NCBI GenBank assembly: GCA_036936605.1
Contig: JAUPFV010000003.1
Coordinates: 104,355,278 to 104,419,277 of the forward strand
Length of the DNA: 64,000 bases
DNA from: Limnanthes douglasii subsp. nivea
Taxonomy: Eukaryota; Streptophyta; Magnoliopsida; Brassicales; Limnanthaceae
Direction of reading: 5' to 3'
Of this stretch, positions 24,801-35,829 are shown in pieces. How positions within the stretch are numbered: position 1 is the stretch's first letter; every line of letters begins with the position of its first letter. A model generated the notes under the pieces. That model did not search any database and was not told where the DNA came from. It was given only the letters and a program-made list of their open reading frames with translations. The translations under genes were made by a program, and so were the position numbers.

Positions 24801-24917
24801 ATTTGACTTCACAGACTGCAACCTATTATCTGATCTTGTCCCCACCTCTTTTTCAACTCTTCGGCGGCCAAATCCATTAGAAGAAGCTTTTGGCTGCACA
24901 GCTGGTTGATGATTCAT
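18845..24917 (-). CDS. CID4: ataxin-2-type PABP-interacting protein, CID3/CID4-like (14 coding exons, complete)
   Basis: Minus-strand exons: 24917-24779, 24701-24540, 24420-24284, 23316-23129, 22565-22388, 22279-22043, 21612-21485, 21369-21300, 21188-21152, 20901-20606, 20086-19940, 19189-19091, 19010-18951, 18874-18845. All are GT-AG and in phase, giving 635 residues. In order the protein has an ataxin-2 SM domain (about 61-146, [20 protein letters not shown]), an LsmAD region (about 205-275, [17 protein letters not shown]), an acidic/serine-rich stretch, a PAM2 motif ([10 protein letters not shown], about 517-526) with a second [10 protein letters not shown] copy beside it, and a Pro/Gln/Tyr-rich tail ending in KGREY. 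PAM2 binds the MLLE domain of poly(A)-binding protein. The family acts in mRNA handling and stress granules in the cytoplasm. CID3 and CID4 are not separable here, so the symbol is a family label. Confidence 0.94.
20333..20358. repeat. perfect 26-bp palindrome with AT core, in a CID4-like intron
   Basis: TGCCAAT flanks an (AT)n core and ATTGGCA closes it, so the 26 bases equal their own reverse complement. It lies in the intron between exons 10 and 11. Confidence 0.8.
23520..23959. mobile_element. MITE in a CID4-like intron
   Basis: The 5' end GGCTGCATTAGGTT...TTTTCACTG and the inverted 3' end GGCTCTATTTGGTT...TTTTCACTG form imperfect terminal inverted repeats of about 50 bases around a 440-bp non-coding, AT-rich body. 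The GGCTCTATTTGGTTC-type end is common among plant MITEs of the Harbinger/Tourist or hAT type. I could not settle a target-site duplication, so the superfamily is open. Confidence 0.65.
23998..24042. repeat. 45-bp near-perfect palindrome (22-bp arms, 1-base spacer)
   Basis: The arm starting ATGGGTTAATGATTTCCCCA is followed, after one A, by its exact reverse complement. It lies in the same CID4-like intron, 38 bases from the MITE. Confidence 0.9.
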
Positions 24918-24929
24918 TGTAAACTAAAC

Positions 24930-25845
24930 CTGCGAAAACAAAAAAAAAGAAAGCTTGAAACTATAACCATTCGAATTTGAAATTTTAGATACTAAATTTT
25001 ACAGCACATTACATATATATCGAGTAAAGCATATGCATATCAAGTATAAAAAAGATAGTATTTCATATTAATAAGCATACACGTACATTTTACTATACAA
25101 GTAGAGCCACACATAACACAGCATGCTTAACAATAAACCTTAGATCCTATTGCCAAATACCTAGTGGTTTCGATCATCCATAAAAAAATGCAAGTAACTA
25201 AAACGCTTTACAATCCAACAAAAATCCTCAGTTTTTCTTACCTGCTATTTTTAGGTCAAGAACTACCAAAATGAGAAAGGCAATCAATGAGAGCAGTGAG
25301 CACCCCTGACACAGTCAACAGCCCTGAGAACTCGGATTTGATACCTAATCAAACAGTTATATATACCCTTGCTATGTAAGAAACTAAAATCCAACCATAA
25401 CTCAAATTCAAAAACAGAGACTCCGTGTCAAAGCCATTGGGTCGGAACTAATAGACTGAGAACAAAAACAAATGCGAGAAAGACCAAGCAAAATTGAACA
25501 TGAATTATCCTCGACCATTAACAGAACATGATCATAGAATCCTATAAAGCGATTCGATTTCCTTACTTCGTTAGTAGACAAAAAAATTAAGAAAAAGCTA
25601 AACAGTAAGCAGATCATCAAAAAATAGCTATATTGCAATGCAAAAATTTACTTAGAGAAGACAAGTAAAATAGTAAATTCGTGGTTCAATTTACCCAGAT
25701 TAGAAAAATTAAAATACCACAAAAATAGCTTCTAACCCTAAGCTAAAAGCTTCATTCATGATTGAACTAACCCTAACAAGGCCGCGATGACGAGAATACA
25801 TATACAAGCGTTGACAGAAAAAGTTCAAAAAAAAGGATCCGTTAC
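24930..25845 (-). other. probable 5' UTR intron of the CID4-like gene
   Basis: On the minus strand a donor (TTAAG then GTAACG) at 25845 pairs with an acceptor TTTCGCAG at 24930, twelve bases before the ATG. This joins a short pyrimidine-rich leader near 25846-25920 to coding exon 1. Confidence 0.5.
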
Positions 25846-25938
25846 CTTAACGAAGCTCAGTTATCACCAAAGCAACCGGAGCATAAGACACCTTCGTCCG
25901 GAGAGGAGAAAGAGAAAGGGGGTTCCTGAGTCGGTGAA

Positions 25939-25950
25939 TTAGGGTTTATA
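25939..25950 (-). promoter_or_regulatory. telo box and TATA box of the CID4-like gene
   Basis: On the minus strand TATAAACCCTAA combines a TATAAA core with the AAACCCTAA telo box. Telo boxes are typical of plant translation and RNA-related genes. The position about 25-30 bases before a CT-rich leader fits a core promoter. Confidence 0.5.
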
Positions 25951-26225
25951 AAAAATTGGGTTTAATAATGGATCCGCGAGAGAATCGTATGAAGATAAAA
26001 ATGAAACGCGAATCACCAAACCAGGAAGAGAGAACCGATGACGATGAGTGGTTGCGACCGAGATTTCTAAGGAGATTCTGGGAACGTGAAAGAGGAGAAA
26101 TTTTTGCAAGCAAAAGAGAAATTTCGATTATAGAGTACAGGGTGGTTCTGGTTGTCTGCGATGGGGTGTACCGTGTACGGTAGGTACTAATCTGATGATG
26201 TCAATTGTTTGCTTTTTGGATGATA

Positions 26226-26243
26226 TATAGTAGTAGTAGTAGA
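26226..26243 (+). repeat. (TAG)n microsatellite
   Basis: About five TAG units behind the CID4-like promoter. Confidence 0.7.
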
Positions 26244-26449
26244 TAATACTATTCGCTAAAAATCCTCTTGTTAGATGAGAGTGTTTAACTCGAGCATCTA
26301 CATTCGCAACCGCCTATCTATTTATAAGTAGATTGTAATGATGAAAAATGAAATCTATTATCTACAGTTATAATTATTATTTTCAACCCCACATGATAAA
26401 AAAAAACTATTTAATCACATTAAAAAAAATGGTTGAATTTGAACACCAT

Positions 26450-26505
26450 CTAATTCATCTACGATGAATTAGTTTTTTTTAATTGAAAAAAAACTAATTC
26501 ATCGT
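26450..26505. repeat. nested hairpins with 20-bp perfect arm
   Basis: The arm starting ACGATGAATTAGTTTT (26461-26480) is the exact reverse complement of 26486-26505, with a 5-base loop. A second inverted pair, CTAATTCATC and GATGAATTAG, overlaps its left arm (26450-26472). Confidence 0.85.
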
Positions 26506-26919
26506 CATATATAAAGTTTTTTCAAAAAATGGTTAAATTTTAGTCGTATGTTGATAAAAATAATGTTTTGAAACATATTACATATAATGGTTGTATTTGG
26601 AAAATTCATAATAATTTTTTTTGGATGACACATAGGCAATTACGGATTACATAAAAACCAATAAAAAAATGCAAACCTTATATACTTATACTTATTATTT
26701 TTTTAGAAAAAAAGAAGAAATAATTTCAAAAATAAAATTATACTTATATTTATTGTTAGGAGACTTACCAATAAAAATTTATTTAACAAACCTCTAAAAA
26801 AAATTAAGAGTTTTTATATCTTAAATACCTTTTTATATAAAATACATTAACCAACTTCTCCATTTTTTTGTTTTTTTTAATTTTAATTTTTAAATGTCTG
26901 GATCTTTTAAATAAAGAGT

Positions 26920-27440
26920 CCGAAAATATCATTGATTTTGTTTTTTTTAAATGAACAAAACTAGTACCATTCATGATATGTTTTGATTTTAAAAAAAATC
27001 TATATATTACACACGTTTCTCAGTTATATGATTTCGCATCTATCAAATAAAAAAGGTTTCGCATCTATCAAATAAATAAGATTTCGCATCTATCAAAACA
27101 ATGAAGTTTCTCATCTAGCAAAATAAAGAAGGTTACGCATCTATCGAAATAAAAAAGGTTTCGCATCTACCAAAATAAAGAGGGTTTCGCATCTATCAAA
27201 ATAAAGAAGGTTTAACATCTACCAAACACACAGAAGGTTTCGCATCTAGCACAACAAAACAGGTTTCGTATCTATCACAACGAAGAAGGTTTCGCATCTT
27301 CTTCGCGAAACCCCTATAAATTTTAAAACTTTAAAAGTCTTTATCTTTTAAACTGTAACTCGAAAAAAAAATCTGAAAACACCGTTGGTTTTGTTTTTTT
27401 AAGATGAACAAAACTAGTACCACTCATGATATGTTTTGAA
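26920..27440 (+). repeat. direct repeat (~70 bp) bracketing the minisatellite
   Basis: A block with GATTTTGTTTTTTTTAAATG, then AACAAAACTAGTACCAyTCA and TGATATGTTTTGA occurs at about 26920-26985 and again at about 27370-27440. Each copy precedes a set of TTTCGCATCTATC units, so the unit plus its flank seems to have been duplicated as a block. Confidence 0.75.
27029..27312 (+). repeat. diverged minisatellite, ~25-bp unit GGTTTCGCATCTATCAAAAT
   Basis: About eleven units with the core TTTCGCATCTAyCAAA and a variable AT/AG-rich spacer run head to tail. The last unit is joined to an inverted GCGAAACC, which gives an 8-bp-stem hairpin at 27288-27312. Confidence 0.85.
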
Positions 27441-27459
27441 TTATTATTTTTAAAGAACA

Positions 27460-27660
27460 AATAGCGTTTCGCATCTATCAAATACATGTTTTGCATCTAC
27501 CATTAGAGACGAATTACACGTTTCGCAACTATCAATAGGTACAAATACAAACGTTTCGCATCTATCACAAAATAGGTTTTGCATCTACCAGTGAAGAAAC
27601 ATACAGGTTTCGCATCTATACTTACTCACTCAAATTGAACGTTTCGCATCACCTTCACTG
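27460..27660 (+). repeat. second, looser set of the TTTCGCATCTATC units
   Basis: Six or so TTTCGCATCTAyCA cores at irregular spacing (for example near 27465, 27550, 27575, 27607 and 27640), with longer and unrelated spacers between them. Confidence 0.75.
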
Positions 27661-28680
27661 AAAACATAGAAACTGTTACGCGACTGAAAATCCCAAAAAC
27701 AAAAAATAAAACACTAAAATCAACGAAACACTAATACAATGCTACAAATAAACTACATTACCATAGTTCGAACTCAAAACTAACAAGAAATTTGACTCGA
27801 AACACAATGAAAATGAACGAAAATAGTTCTTAAAAAGCAGCGATTTTGAGTTCAAATTAGAATTTCAAACAAACAAAAACATCGAGTATCTTCGCATAAT
27901 CAAGTAAAAACGCAAATCAAAATCATATGAAAACAAAAAAAAAACAAAAAATCGAGTAAAAATGAAATAATCGCCTAAGACAAAGTTGTTCTCTTAATGA
28001 AGAGGGAAAAATTAGGGGAAAAGGTGAAGAATTGGTCAAAAAGCTTTTTATATTATTAAGTATGGGTATTTAGGGTATTAGTGGGTCTTTAATGGTAAAT
28101 ATTTAACTAAAACGGGTCTTTCTTGAAGAATAATGAAAATATGGGTCTTAAATAGATAATAGTTAGGGTTTTGGGTCTTGAATGGTACTTTACCCTTTAT
28201 TTTTTTGTTTTTTCTTATTCCTTTAAAAATAAAAATATTTAATTTAATTATAAAAAAATTAGTAAAATAGTTGATACCAAAATTTTATGGCTAAATTATA
28301 TAATCTTTCATAATACTTTTGAAATCTGAAGGGATATAATCGTATGTTTTATGAGTTAGTTAGTTTTTTCGGCGCAAAAAATTATAAAACAATCTTAGAT
28401 TATGGGATAGTTTTTTTAATTTACACTAAAATATAAGGTATATTTTGACAATTGAACTTATTATTACAACTATAATATAAAAAGACATAATTATTTATAT
28501 TGAGTTTAAAATTATTTATTTGGTAAAAATATTTTTGGTATAAAATATTACGTATACAAAACTTTCGACCATTGCTCTAATCCATGACAGAATAACAAAT
28601 CATTTCTGCCAACAACAATGCAAGATCGGACCCAATGAATTCACCTCAAGGTTCACACTACCAAAATTCACCACCACCAA
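27661..28680. other. AT-rich intergenic region
   Basis: No coding pattern recognised. A TGGGTCTTTAATGG / CGGGTCTTTCTTG / TGGGTCTTAAATAG series near 28080-28190 looks like a short degenerate repeat. Confidence 0.4.
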
Positions 28681-28989
28681 ATATCTCAAATATATATAAC
28701 TTACAACACAAGCAACCTCAAAATTAGTGTATCATATATTTTGTTGTTGTTCTTACCAAAAACTCACTATAAATATTCATTCATAACACAATCACTCATA
28801 AGAAAGATAACTACCCAGTCATACAATTCTCAATCAAAGACAAAACTACTATATTAAGCAAATCGAAACATTCAACAATCTCGTGAGTTCATATGGGTAA
28901 TAAGAAAAGAAAATAAAATGACATGAGAAATGCTTTTAAATAATTTAAAACAAAGCAAACCACTATACTTTAAAGGGCTTACTAAGCCC

Positions 28990-31900
28990 TTTCATGATCA
29001 ATTTAAATGTCACGCATAATCGTTAATTATAATGTGAGATGGGTGGAGAATAAAACTACAACCAGAAGACTTTAAGCAAGTAAAATATCATAACATATTA
29101 ACTTTTCAGCAATACAATAATCCATGTTATTTGTGGAGAATATAGATAAAATCATTAGATAACTTGGTTTCCAAAAAAGTACAACAAAATGTGGATATTT
29201 TGGAAAGAAGACATTATAGTTGAAACTATCACAAATCAATAATAAGTTATAAACTTGAAAATTAGTCATTCAACTCTTAACATGTCATTTTTAGTCATCA
29301 TTGTTTATGAAAGAAAGTACTGAAAAACTAAGAATAGACTTATGAAAATTATTAAAGAATATACATACCACTTTAATAAGTGGGCAGTTATAGGTGATTT
29401 CAATGTAATCACTGAAGAGTTAAAAGATGGTCTGATGGTGATTTTGTTATGAGAAGATTTGTTGATAGAGGATTAGGAGGTAGAAGAATATTTGAGTGTT
29501 AGATCTAGAGAGAGAAAATGCTAAACAGTATAGAGAGAGAAAGTCTCGTACCATTCATTTCGAGATTCGTGAAGCGTGTGTGGTCCTTTTATAGTACAAT
29601 TGCGGACCCCACACGCTTTAATTTGGTTTAATTACATCTTTTGGTCCCCGCTTTTCGGTTCCTTCCTATTTTGGCTATATCTTTACAATTCATACATTTC
29701 AGCCCTTATACATTTATTTCTATGCATTTTGGCCCTTATACATTTATTTCTATGCATTTCGGCCCTTGTCTTTTATTCTTCATTATCAATCACAAGTCCT
29801 CAAGAAAAAACTACTATACTCCACTTTATGTTTGAGAAATATGGATGACTTTAATCAATTAATCCAGGATTGCTCTCTTGAAAATGTTTGCTATACAAAA
29901 TATAGATTCACATGGTCTAATCAAGAAAATAGAAAAAATAGGCAAGGTTATATATAATTTTGCATGGCTTGACTATTTTGAAACTACTAATGTTCATCAT
30001 CTAGCCATGAAAGGCTCATACTATTCTCACTTTAATATCAACATCTCAGTATAAAATAATCAAGTCAAATCCCCATTTAAGTTTCAAAATATGTAGATAC
30101 AACACTGAATTCCTAAAAGGTGTGGACAAAATTGGAAAATAATATATATGTTTGGATCTTCTCTTTTATGTATTTTGGAATAAAATCAGAAGACTAAAAC
30201 ATAATCTTAAAGCCTGGAATTGAACCATTTTTTGGAACATTTTTTATGTAATAATCAAATCAAAATAAGATGTCTAGTATTTAAAAAAATATTTTGAAGC
30301 AAGTCAAATAATCGAATATCATATCAAATACTCAAAAGCCAAAACTATTCACCTGCAATTATTTGCTACAGAAAAACCTTATTGAGCGAAAAAATGGGGT
30401 GGACTCGATGAAAACTGGTGATGGAAACTCAAAATACTTCCACAACTATGGGAAAAAAGAAAAATAAATAAAAGCCATGAAATTTTAGAAGGTGACCATT
30501 GAATCACTAACCAAACTGTTATATAAATACTACATAAAACCATCTACTCTTAAATAATATCTATAGACATATAAACTATCCATGAATTTTATACATAACA
30601 TGGTGATAGATCAAGGCAACATCAAGCTCTTAACCTTACTTGCTGAAGATGAAATTCACTTTTTTAAAAAAAACTTAAACCCCAACAATATATGTGGTGT
30701 TGATGAATTCAAGATAAAATTATACTTAGTCTACTGGCCTATCATTTTCAAAGATCTTTGTGCTGCTCTAAGCTTATTCTTTCATGACCATGAAATCCCT
30801 CGATGTATTTTTTTTATACCGTTATCTGTCTAATCCTCAAAATGGCATCATCTAAAACTCGGAATTCAATATAGGTCAATAAACTTATGTACAATATTTA
30901 ACAAAATTCTATCAAATATTATAAATGACAAACTATATACCTACTCTCTAAACTAATATCAGCATAGTTGAGGAAAATTTGTTAAGGGAAGAAACCTACA
31001 CGATAATATCTAACTAACTCAATAACCAACCTATCACATTAACAGAATAGTCAGATAATATAATATTTTCGTCTTTACTAAAGGTTTTTCTTAAATAATC
31101 TTAATAGAATCTGCAATTGTTAAAAAAAATATGAAGTATGCTCAAGATAACTGATCAATAATGAGAAAATGCTTTTTATTAGTCATACCAAAGTGACACA
31201 ATAAATAGTAAACATCTTGAAAAAACTAACATATTTCTATTATAGAATGCTACCATTTAGATTTCTTAGTATCTTTGTCCACATAAATAATACATCCATT
31301 ATCTTTTACCAGTTAGTAACTAAGATAAGATCAAAAATCATTGAATAGGATGATAAACTATTATCAGTTGGTGGAAGGCTAACTTTGATAAACCATATTA
31401 ATGGTTATTCTACTCTACCACATCCAAAATTGTCTTCTACCTCAATCAATGATCTTTACAATCAAACAGATGGCAATAATTTTTTGGAATCATACGAAGG
31501 AAAATAAAGCTTGGCATTGGTCTAAATAGAATTCATTGTATAAACCTTACAATGAAGGTGGCCTGGATTTATAAAACTTAAGGAGTTAAAGTTTGTTTTC
31601 TCTTGTAAAATATGGTTTCAATTTAGATAAAACTCTTCACTATGGGCTCAATTCATGCACTATACTTACTACTCTAACATTCATCCACTTTTAGCTAAGT
31701 TTTTAAATTATGAAGAATAATCTTAAGAATCATAGACAAAATTGAATAATACACATATTAGAAAGTGGGAAAAGACAACATTAACTTTTGGATAAAAATA
31801 CAGTGTGATAATAATATTTTCATTCAATTATCCTCATTATCATCAGACCTTATGTAACCCATAAATATTGAAAAGCTGGCGATTGGGATCTTAACAAACT

Positions 31901-32000
31901 TAATCATAATGCTGTACCTTATGATATTGTTAAGATCACCAAAATCAAACTACTACCAGCAATAAATAATAAAATCTAATAGAAATTATCTAATAATGGA
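28990..32000 (+). mobile_element. LINE ORF2 relic, copy 1
   Basis: The endonuclease start is at 29007 (MSRIIVNYNVRWVENKTT). The GDFNVIT motif at about 29395-29412 is split by a solo LTR, and the domain resumes at 29794 (NMDDFNQLIQDCSLENV, then YRFTWSNQ). Reverse transcriptase begins near 30582 (LNPNNICGVDEFKIK) and the frames degrade to about 31990 with the thumb-region pattern EGGL. Frameshifts are many. It belongs to the same LINE as copy 2. Confidence 0.85.
29413..29788 (-). mobile_element. solo LTR in LINE copy 1, with 5-bp target duplication
   Basis: A 376-bp insert starting TGAAGAG and ending TTATCA is flanked on both sides by ATCAC (29408-29412 and 29789-29793). Copy 2 of the duplication lacks it and reads straight through. 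TG...CA ends plus a 5-bp duplication define an LTR. Its text (AGAGAGAAAGTC, TTTTATAGTACAA, TATTmTTCATTATCA end) resembles the LTR at 52179-52538, so it probably belongs to that Tat subfamily and lies on the minus strand. Confidence 0.88.
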
Positions 32001-32345
32001 TTTTAGTCACTGTACCATAATTAAATCCGAAGGAAAATTCAGACTAAACCGCCACACTAAATATCTGAACAAGACAAATGTACCAATTTTTGACTAAACT
32101 AGATGTTAATCAATGGATCCTTAAACTCGACCCGGTTTCACAACCCGACATAATAAGTCCATGGGTCAATAATTAAGTATAAATACTCCAACTACTTTAA
32201 TTAATAAGGGTGATCAAAATTTAATACTAGTAGACAGCTTAATTATCTATCTAATCTACACACTCAATCCAAAACACCACAAAATTGTCAAGACAATTTT
32301 TAAACACTTTACCAGATTACCCTCAGCCAGAAATAGATCACACCA
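32001..32345 (+). repeat. 5' LTR remnant of Tat element, copy 1
   Basis: Aligns along its length with the LTR at 38449-38813 and ends in the same CACACCA. Its first dozen bases and the adjoining LINE bases are missing compared with copy 2. Confidence 0.85.
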
Positions 32346-32347
32346 AA

Positions 32348-32365
32348 TTGGCGACCACAGTGGGA
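32348..32365 (+). other. primer binding site, Tat copy 1
   Basis: TTGGCGACCACAGTGGGA lies two bases after the LTR end. The position and TTGGCGAC start are those of a plant Ty3/gypsy primer binding site. Confidence 0.7.
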
Positions 32366-32416
32366 GGCGAAAATGCCTGAATTTTACGTTTAAAACCAGC
32401 AAGTAAAGCACTTTGG

Positions 32417-35400
32417 ATGAATCTGAATGGGTACAACGCTCCACCCCCGGAGGTGGAAAATGAAAGGGAAAATAATGAGTACATTATTGAGGAACGAGAC
32501 CAGATGAGGGCTGAAATAAAGGCGTTAAGAGCCACAAAACAAGCAGAAAAATGTATCAAGGAGAAATCCAGAGCGTCAGTACTTCACCACACTGAAAATC
32601 CTGGAGAAATGAGCAGTATTTGAAGACTTACCTCAGCTCAAAGAAGACATACCAGTCTAAGCCTATTGAGAGTTCTGGATCAAAGTCCTCCAACAGTTCA
32701 TCAAATGAGACGGAACTTAAAAAATAACTATCTTTAAGCAGTGATGAAGAGAGATCTAGAAAAAAGATGAGGTTAACCAAAAAACATTCGAGGAAGAGGG
32801 ACAGACATGGTAGGCTCAAAAGGCACAAGCGTAAAGGATCATATCACAAGCATGTAGACCAGTTGTTGGTTGATCCCTTTACCGTTCAGTTCGAACCAGA
32901 TATTTTTGCAATCCCTAATAAAGATACTGTTTTCAGTCGAAGTAAAAATTAGAGATAATCACCTTTATCCGCAAAAATACTCTCTGAACATCTTCCTAAA
33001 AGTTTTGATAGCTCCAAGATAGAGAAATACGATGGGAGTCGAGATTCGGACAACCATATGGAACAATTAAAAAACTTCATGATGAACTTTGACGACAATG
33101 ACAAGCTTTTGTGCAAAGCTTTCTCCCAAACTTTCACAAAGAGTGCTCTTAAATGGTATAACAGTTTACCTCAGGGGTGTATCAGAAACTTTGGTACATT
33201 TTGGGTTGCCTTTTGGAGGCAATTTGTTGGGACTAAGGAACTAAAGGGTAATTAGGACACCATTATCCACTGCGCTCAGGAACCAAATGAGTTTTTAAAA
33301 GATTATATAAGTTTTTTTGTGAATACAAAAATAGGCTAGCATATTGCTTTGAGTGGGTGGTAATTGCTTTGAATCATGGGAATTCAGTTGATTCTTTGAC
33401 TCGGAAGAAGGTTATGACCTGGGGTGGTTTATTGAACCAAGTGGAAAAACAGATCAATGTAGAAAAAACAAGGAAAACAAGGGTGCACCGTCAGGTGAGG
33501 TCCACCACTATAATAACAGCTTCTCCAGCCACTAACCAATCCGATTACAAGGCAAAAGAGATCAGACAAGGGTCTAACCGGTCCAAGCAGAATCAATTTA
33601 ACCAGACCCATAACCAATAAACCACAAGTAAGAGGGGTCCCTGGGTCTAGCCTGAGTGGTTAGCTGAATTGGGGGAGAATGTGGCTACAACCTATGATAA
33701 GACCAATAATGAAGTGCACTTCCGAAAACCGGCAGCATTGCAGTCCCCCATGGAGAACCGGAATATTCGTTTTTGCCATATCACAATGATATAGGCCATG
33801 ATACTCAATACTGTATAACATTGAAGCAAGAGGTGCAAAATATTATTGAGCAAGTTGTGAGTCTATGTTAAAAAGCGAAGTGGAAGCATATCAGATAATG
33901 CACAGAGTAATGATCCTTGTATGAATCCTTCAAACAATCATGGGACATCTGCATAAGAGGGTGTCATGGTGATTCTTGAAAGATTTGATGTAGACTCTGA
34001 GTATCTGGATCCAGATCCATATCGAAACAAGGTGGGGGTGATAACAAAGAAAACTAAGACAGTTTCCGGACTGATTAGCTTTTTCGAATCACTAACCATT
34101 TTTTGAGGATATACTTTGACTGCACCATCTACTTCATCAAGAAGGAGGCATGTCCATAATTTGGTCACCCATTTCGAAGGTGGAATGTCTTTCCATCAAT
34201 TCCAATCCCCATTCCCATTTATAGTCTTTGATAAAGATGACCTAAAGGACATTGGAGGACCTCTTGAGGATGCGGTGGTCATATGGGCTTCTATAGGGGG
34301 AAATTATATACGCCAAATTCTGATTGATACAGGCAGTTCGACAAACATCCTATTTTTAAGCTCCTGTAAGCAAATAAGGAATCCGACAATTATTTAACGT
34401 TCGAACAGAACCATTGTAGGCTTCACAGGAAGCTCTGTAGATGTAATTGGGGAGTTCGAAGAAAAATTGTTGTTGGGAAAAGGGCCCTTTAAAAAAATGG
34501 TAAGAGTGTTATTTGTTGTGGTGGATTGCCCCACATTGTACAATGCAATTTTTGGGAGATCTTGGCTTTCCAGAATGCATGTTGTGGCCTCTATAGTCCA
34601 TCAGTGTTTGAAGTATGCGGTTTAAGGACAAGTAGGCGTTGTCCGGAGTAGTCAAAAGATAGCCAGGGAATGTTATGTAACAACTCTTGCTCCTAAGATG
34701 TTAAGAGCAGTCATGATTAATAAGGATTAGTAGTTCCTAGAGCCTTCTATTGAGGAGAGTAAGATTGATGACCCCAGAGAGGCTCCTAGTGTTATAATAC
34801 ATATTGAAGAAGTTTAAACTCATTCCCTCGTAGAGGGAAAATGTTAAAATTGGTTCGAAGTTGGCGCCAGAATTGAAGCATAAATCATTTTTTTTATGAA
34901 AACTCAATATGTGTTTGCATGGTGCAACAATAATTTAACCGGAGTACCAGCAAGTGTTATTTCGCACAAGTTGTCTATCCCGAGTGATGTTGCACCCGTT
35001 GTATAAAATAGGAGGGCTTTTTCCAAGGAAAAAACATATGTGATTATTCAAGAAGTTGATCAATTGACCAAGATGGGCCATATTAAAGAATCCCAGTACC
35101 CTTTGTAAGCTGCCAACCCTGTGTTAGTCAAGAAAAAAAATGGCAAATGGCGTATGTGTATTGATTTCACTCACCTCAATATGGCATGCCCTAAGGATCT
35201 TTATCCGGTTCCCCGAATAGATCAGTTGGTGGATTCTACATCTGGAAACAAACTGTTGTCCTTCATTGATGCATTCTTAAGATATAACCAGATACAAGTA
35301 GATCTGAAGAATCAGGATCACACTACTTTCATCACAGATATAGGTCTTCATTGTTACAAGGTGATGCCCATTGGATTGAAAAATAATGGGGCCACTTATC

Positions 35401-35497
35401 AGAGGTTGGTGAATAAAACTTTTGCTAATCAGATTGACAAGAACATGAAAGTATACATAGCCGATATGATGGTTAAATCGTGGAGGAAGAATTAAAC
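32417..35497 (+). pseudogene. Tat-type gag, protease and partial RT, copy 1
   Basis: Gag starts near 32417 with a charged, coiled segment (IEERDQMRAEIKALRATK). Its capsid part is at about 32985-33330 (KIEKYDGSRDSDNHMEQLK, ALKWYNSLPQGCI). A CxxH..GH..C knuckle lies near 33770, and an aspartic protease at 34240-34624 (LIDTGSSTNILF). Reverse transcriptase at 35030-35497 has KWRMCIDFTHLNMACPKD, with the catalytic box changed to VYIADMM. The RT breaks off at the duplication junction and is followed by a stop. Several stops and shifts make it non-functional. Confidence 0.85.
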
Positions 35498-35829
35498 ATA
35501 TCTCAAATGTAAATAACTTACAACACAAGCAACCTCAAACTCAGCGTATCAGATATTTTGTTGATGTTCTTACCAAAAACTCACTATAAATATTCATTCA
35601 TAACACAATCACTCATAAGAAAGATAACTACCCAGTCATACAATTCTCAATCAAAGCCAAAACTACTACATTAAGCAAATCGAAACATTAAACAATCTTG
35701 TGAGTTCATAGGGGTAATAAGAAAATAAAATAAAATGACATAAGAAATGCTTTTAAAAAATTTAAAACAAAACAAACCACTAGACTTTAAGGGGATTACT
35801 AAGCCCTTTCGTGATCAATATAAATGTCA

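Larger units (their letters stand above)
28681..35497 (+). repeat. tandem segmental duplication, copy 1
   Basis: This block (LINE 5' part, LTR remnant, gag, protease, part of RT) is repeated in the same order and strand at 35498-41986. Both copies begin at the sequence ATATCT, and the same six bases (41987-41992) mark where copy 2 runs on into the rest of RT. The junction at 35498 jumps from the middle of gypsy RT straight into LINE sequence. The two copies differ by scattered substitutions and several indels. Confidence 0.9.

Noticed and set aside
25956..26183. 75-codon plus-strand open frame
   Set aside because: Covers the CID4-like promoter; charged low-complexity sequence with no domain.
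27029..27660. CRISPR-like appearance of regularly spaced repeats
   Set aside because: Plant nuclear DNA, units and spacers both diverged and of uneven length, no associated genes; it is a minisatellite.
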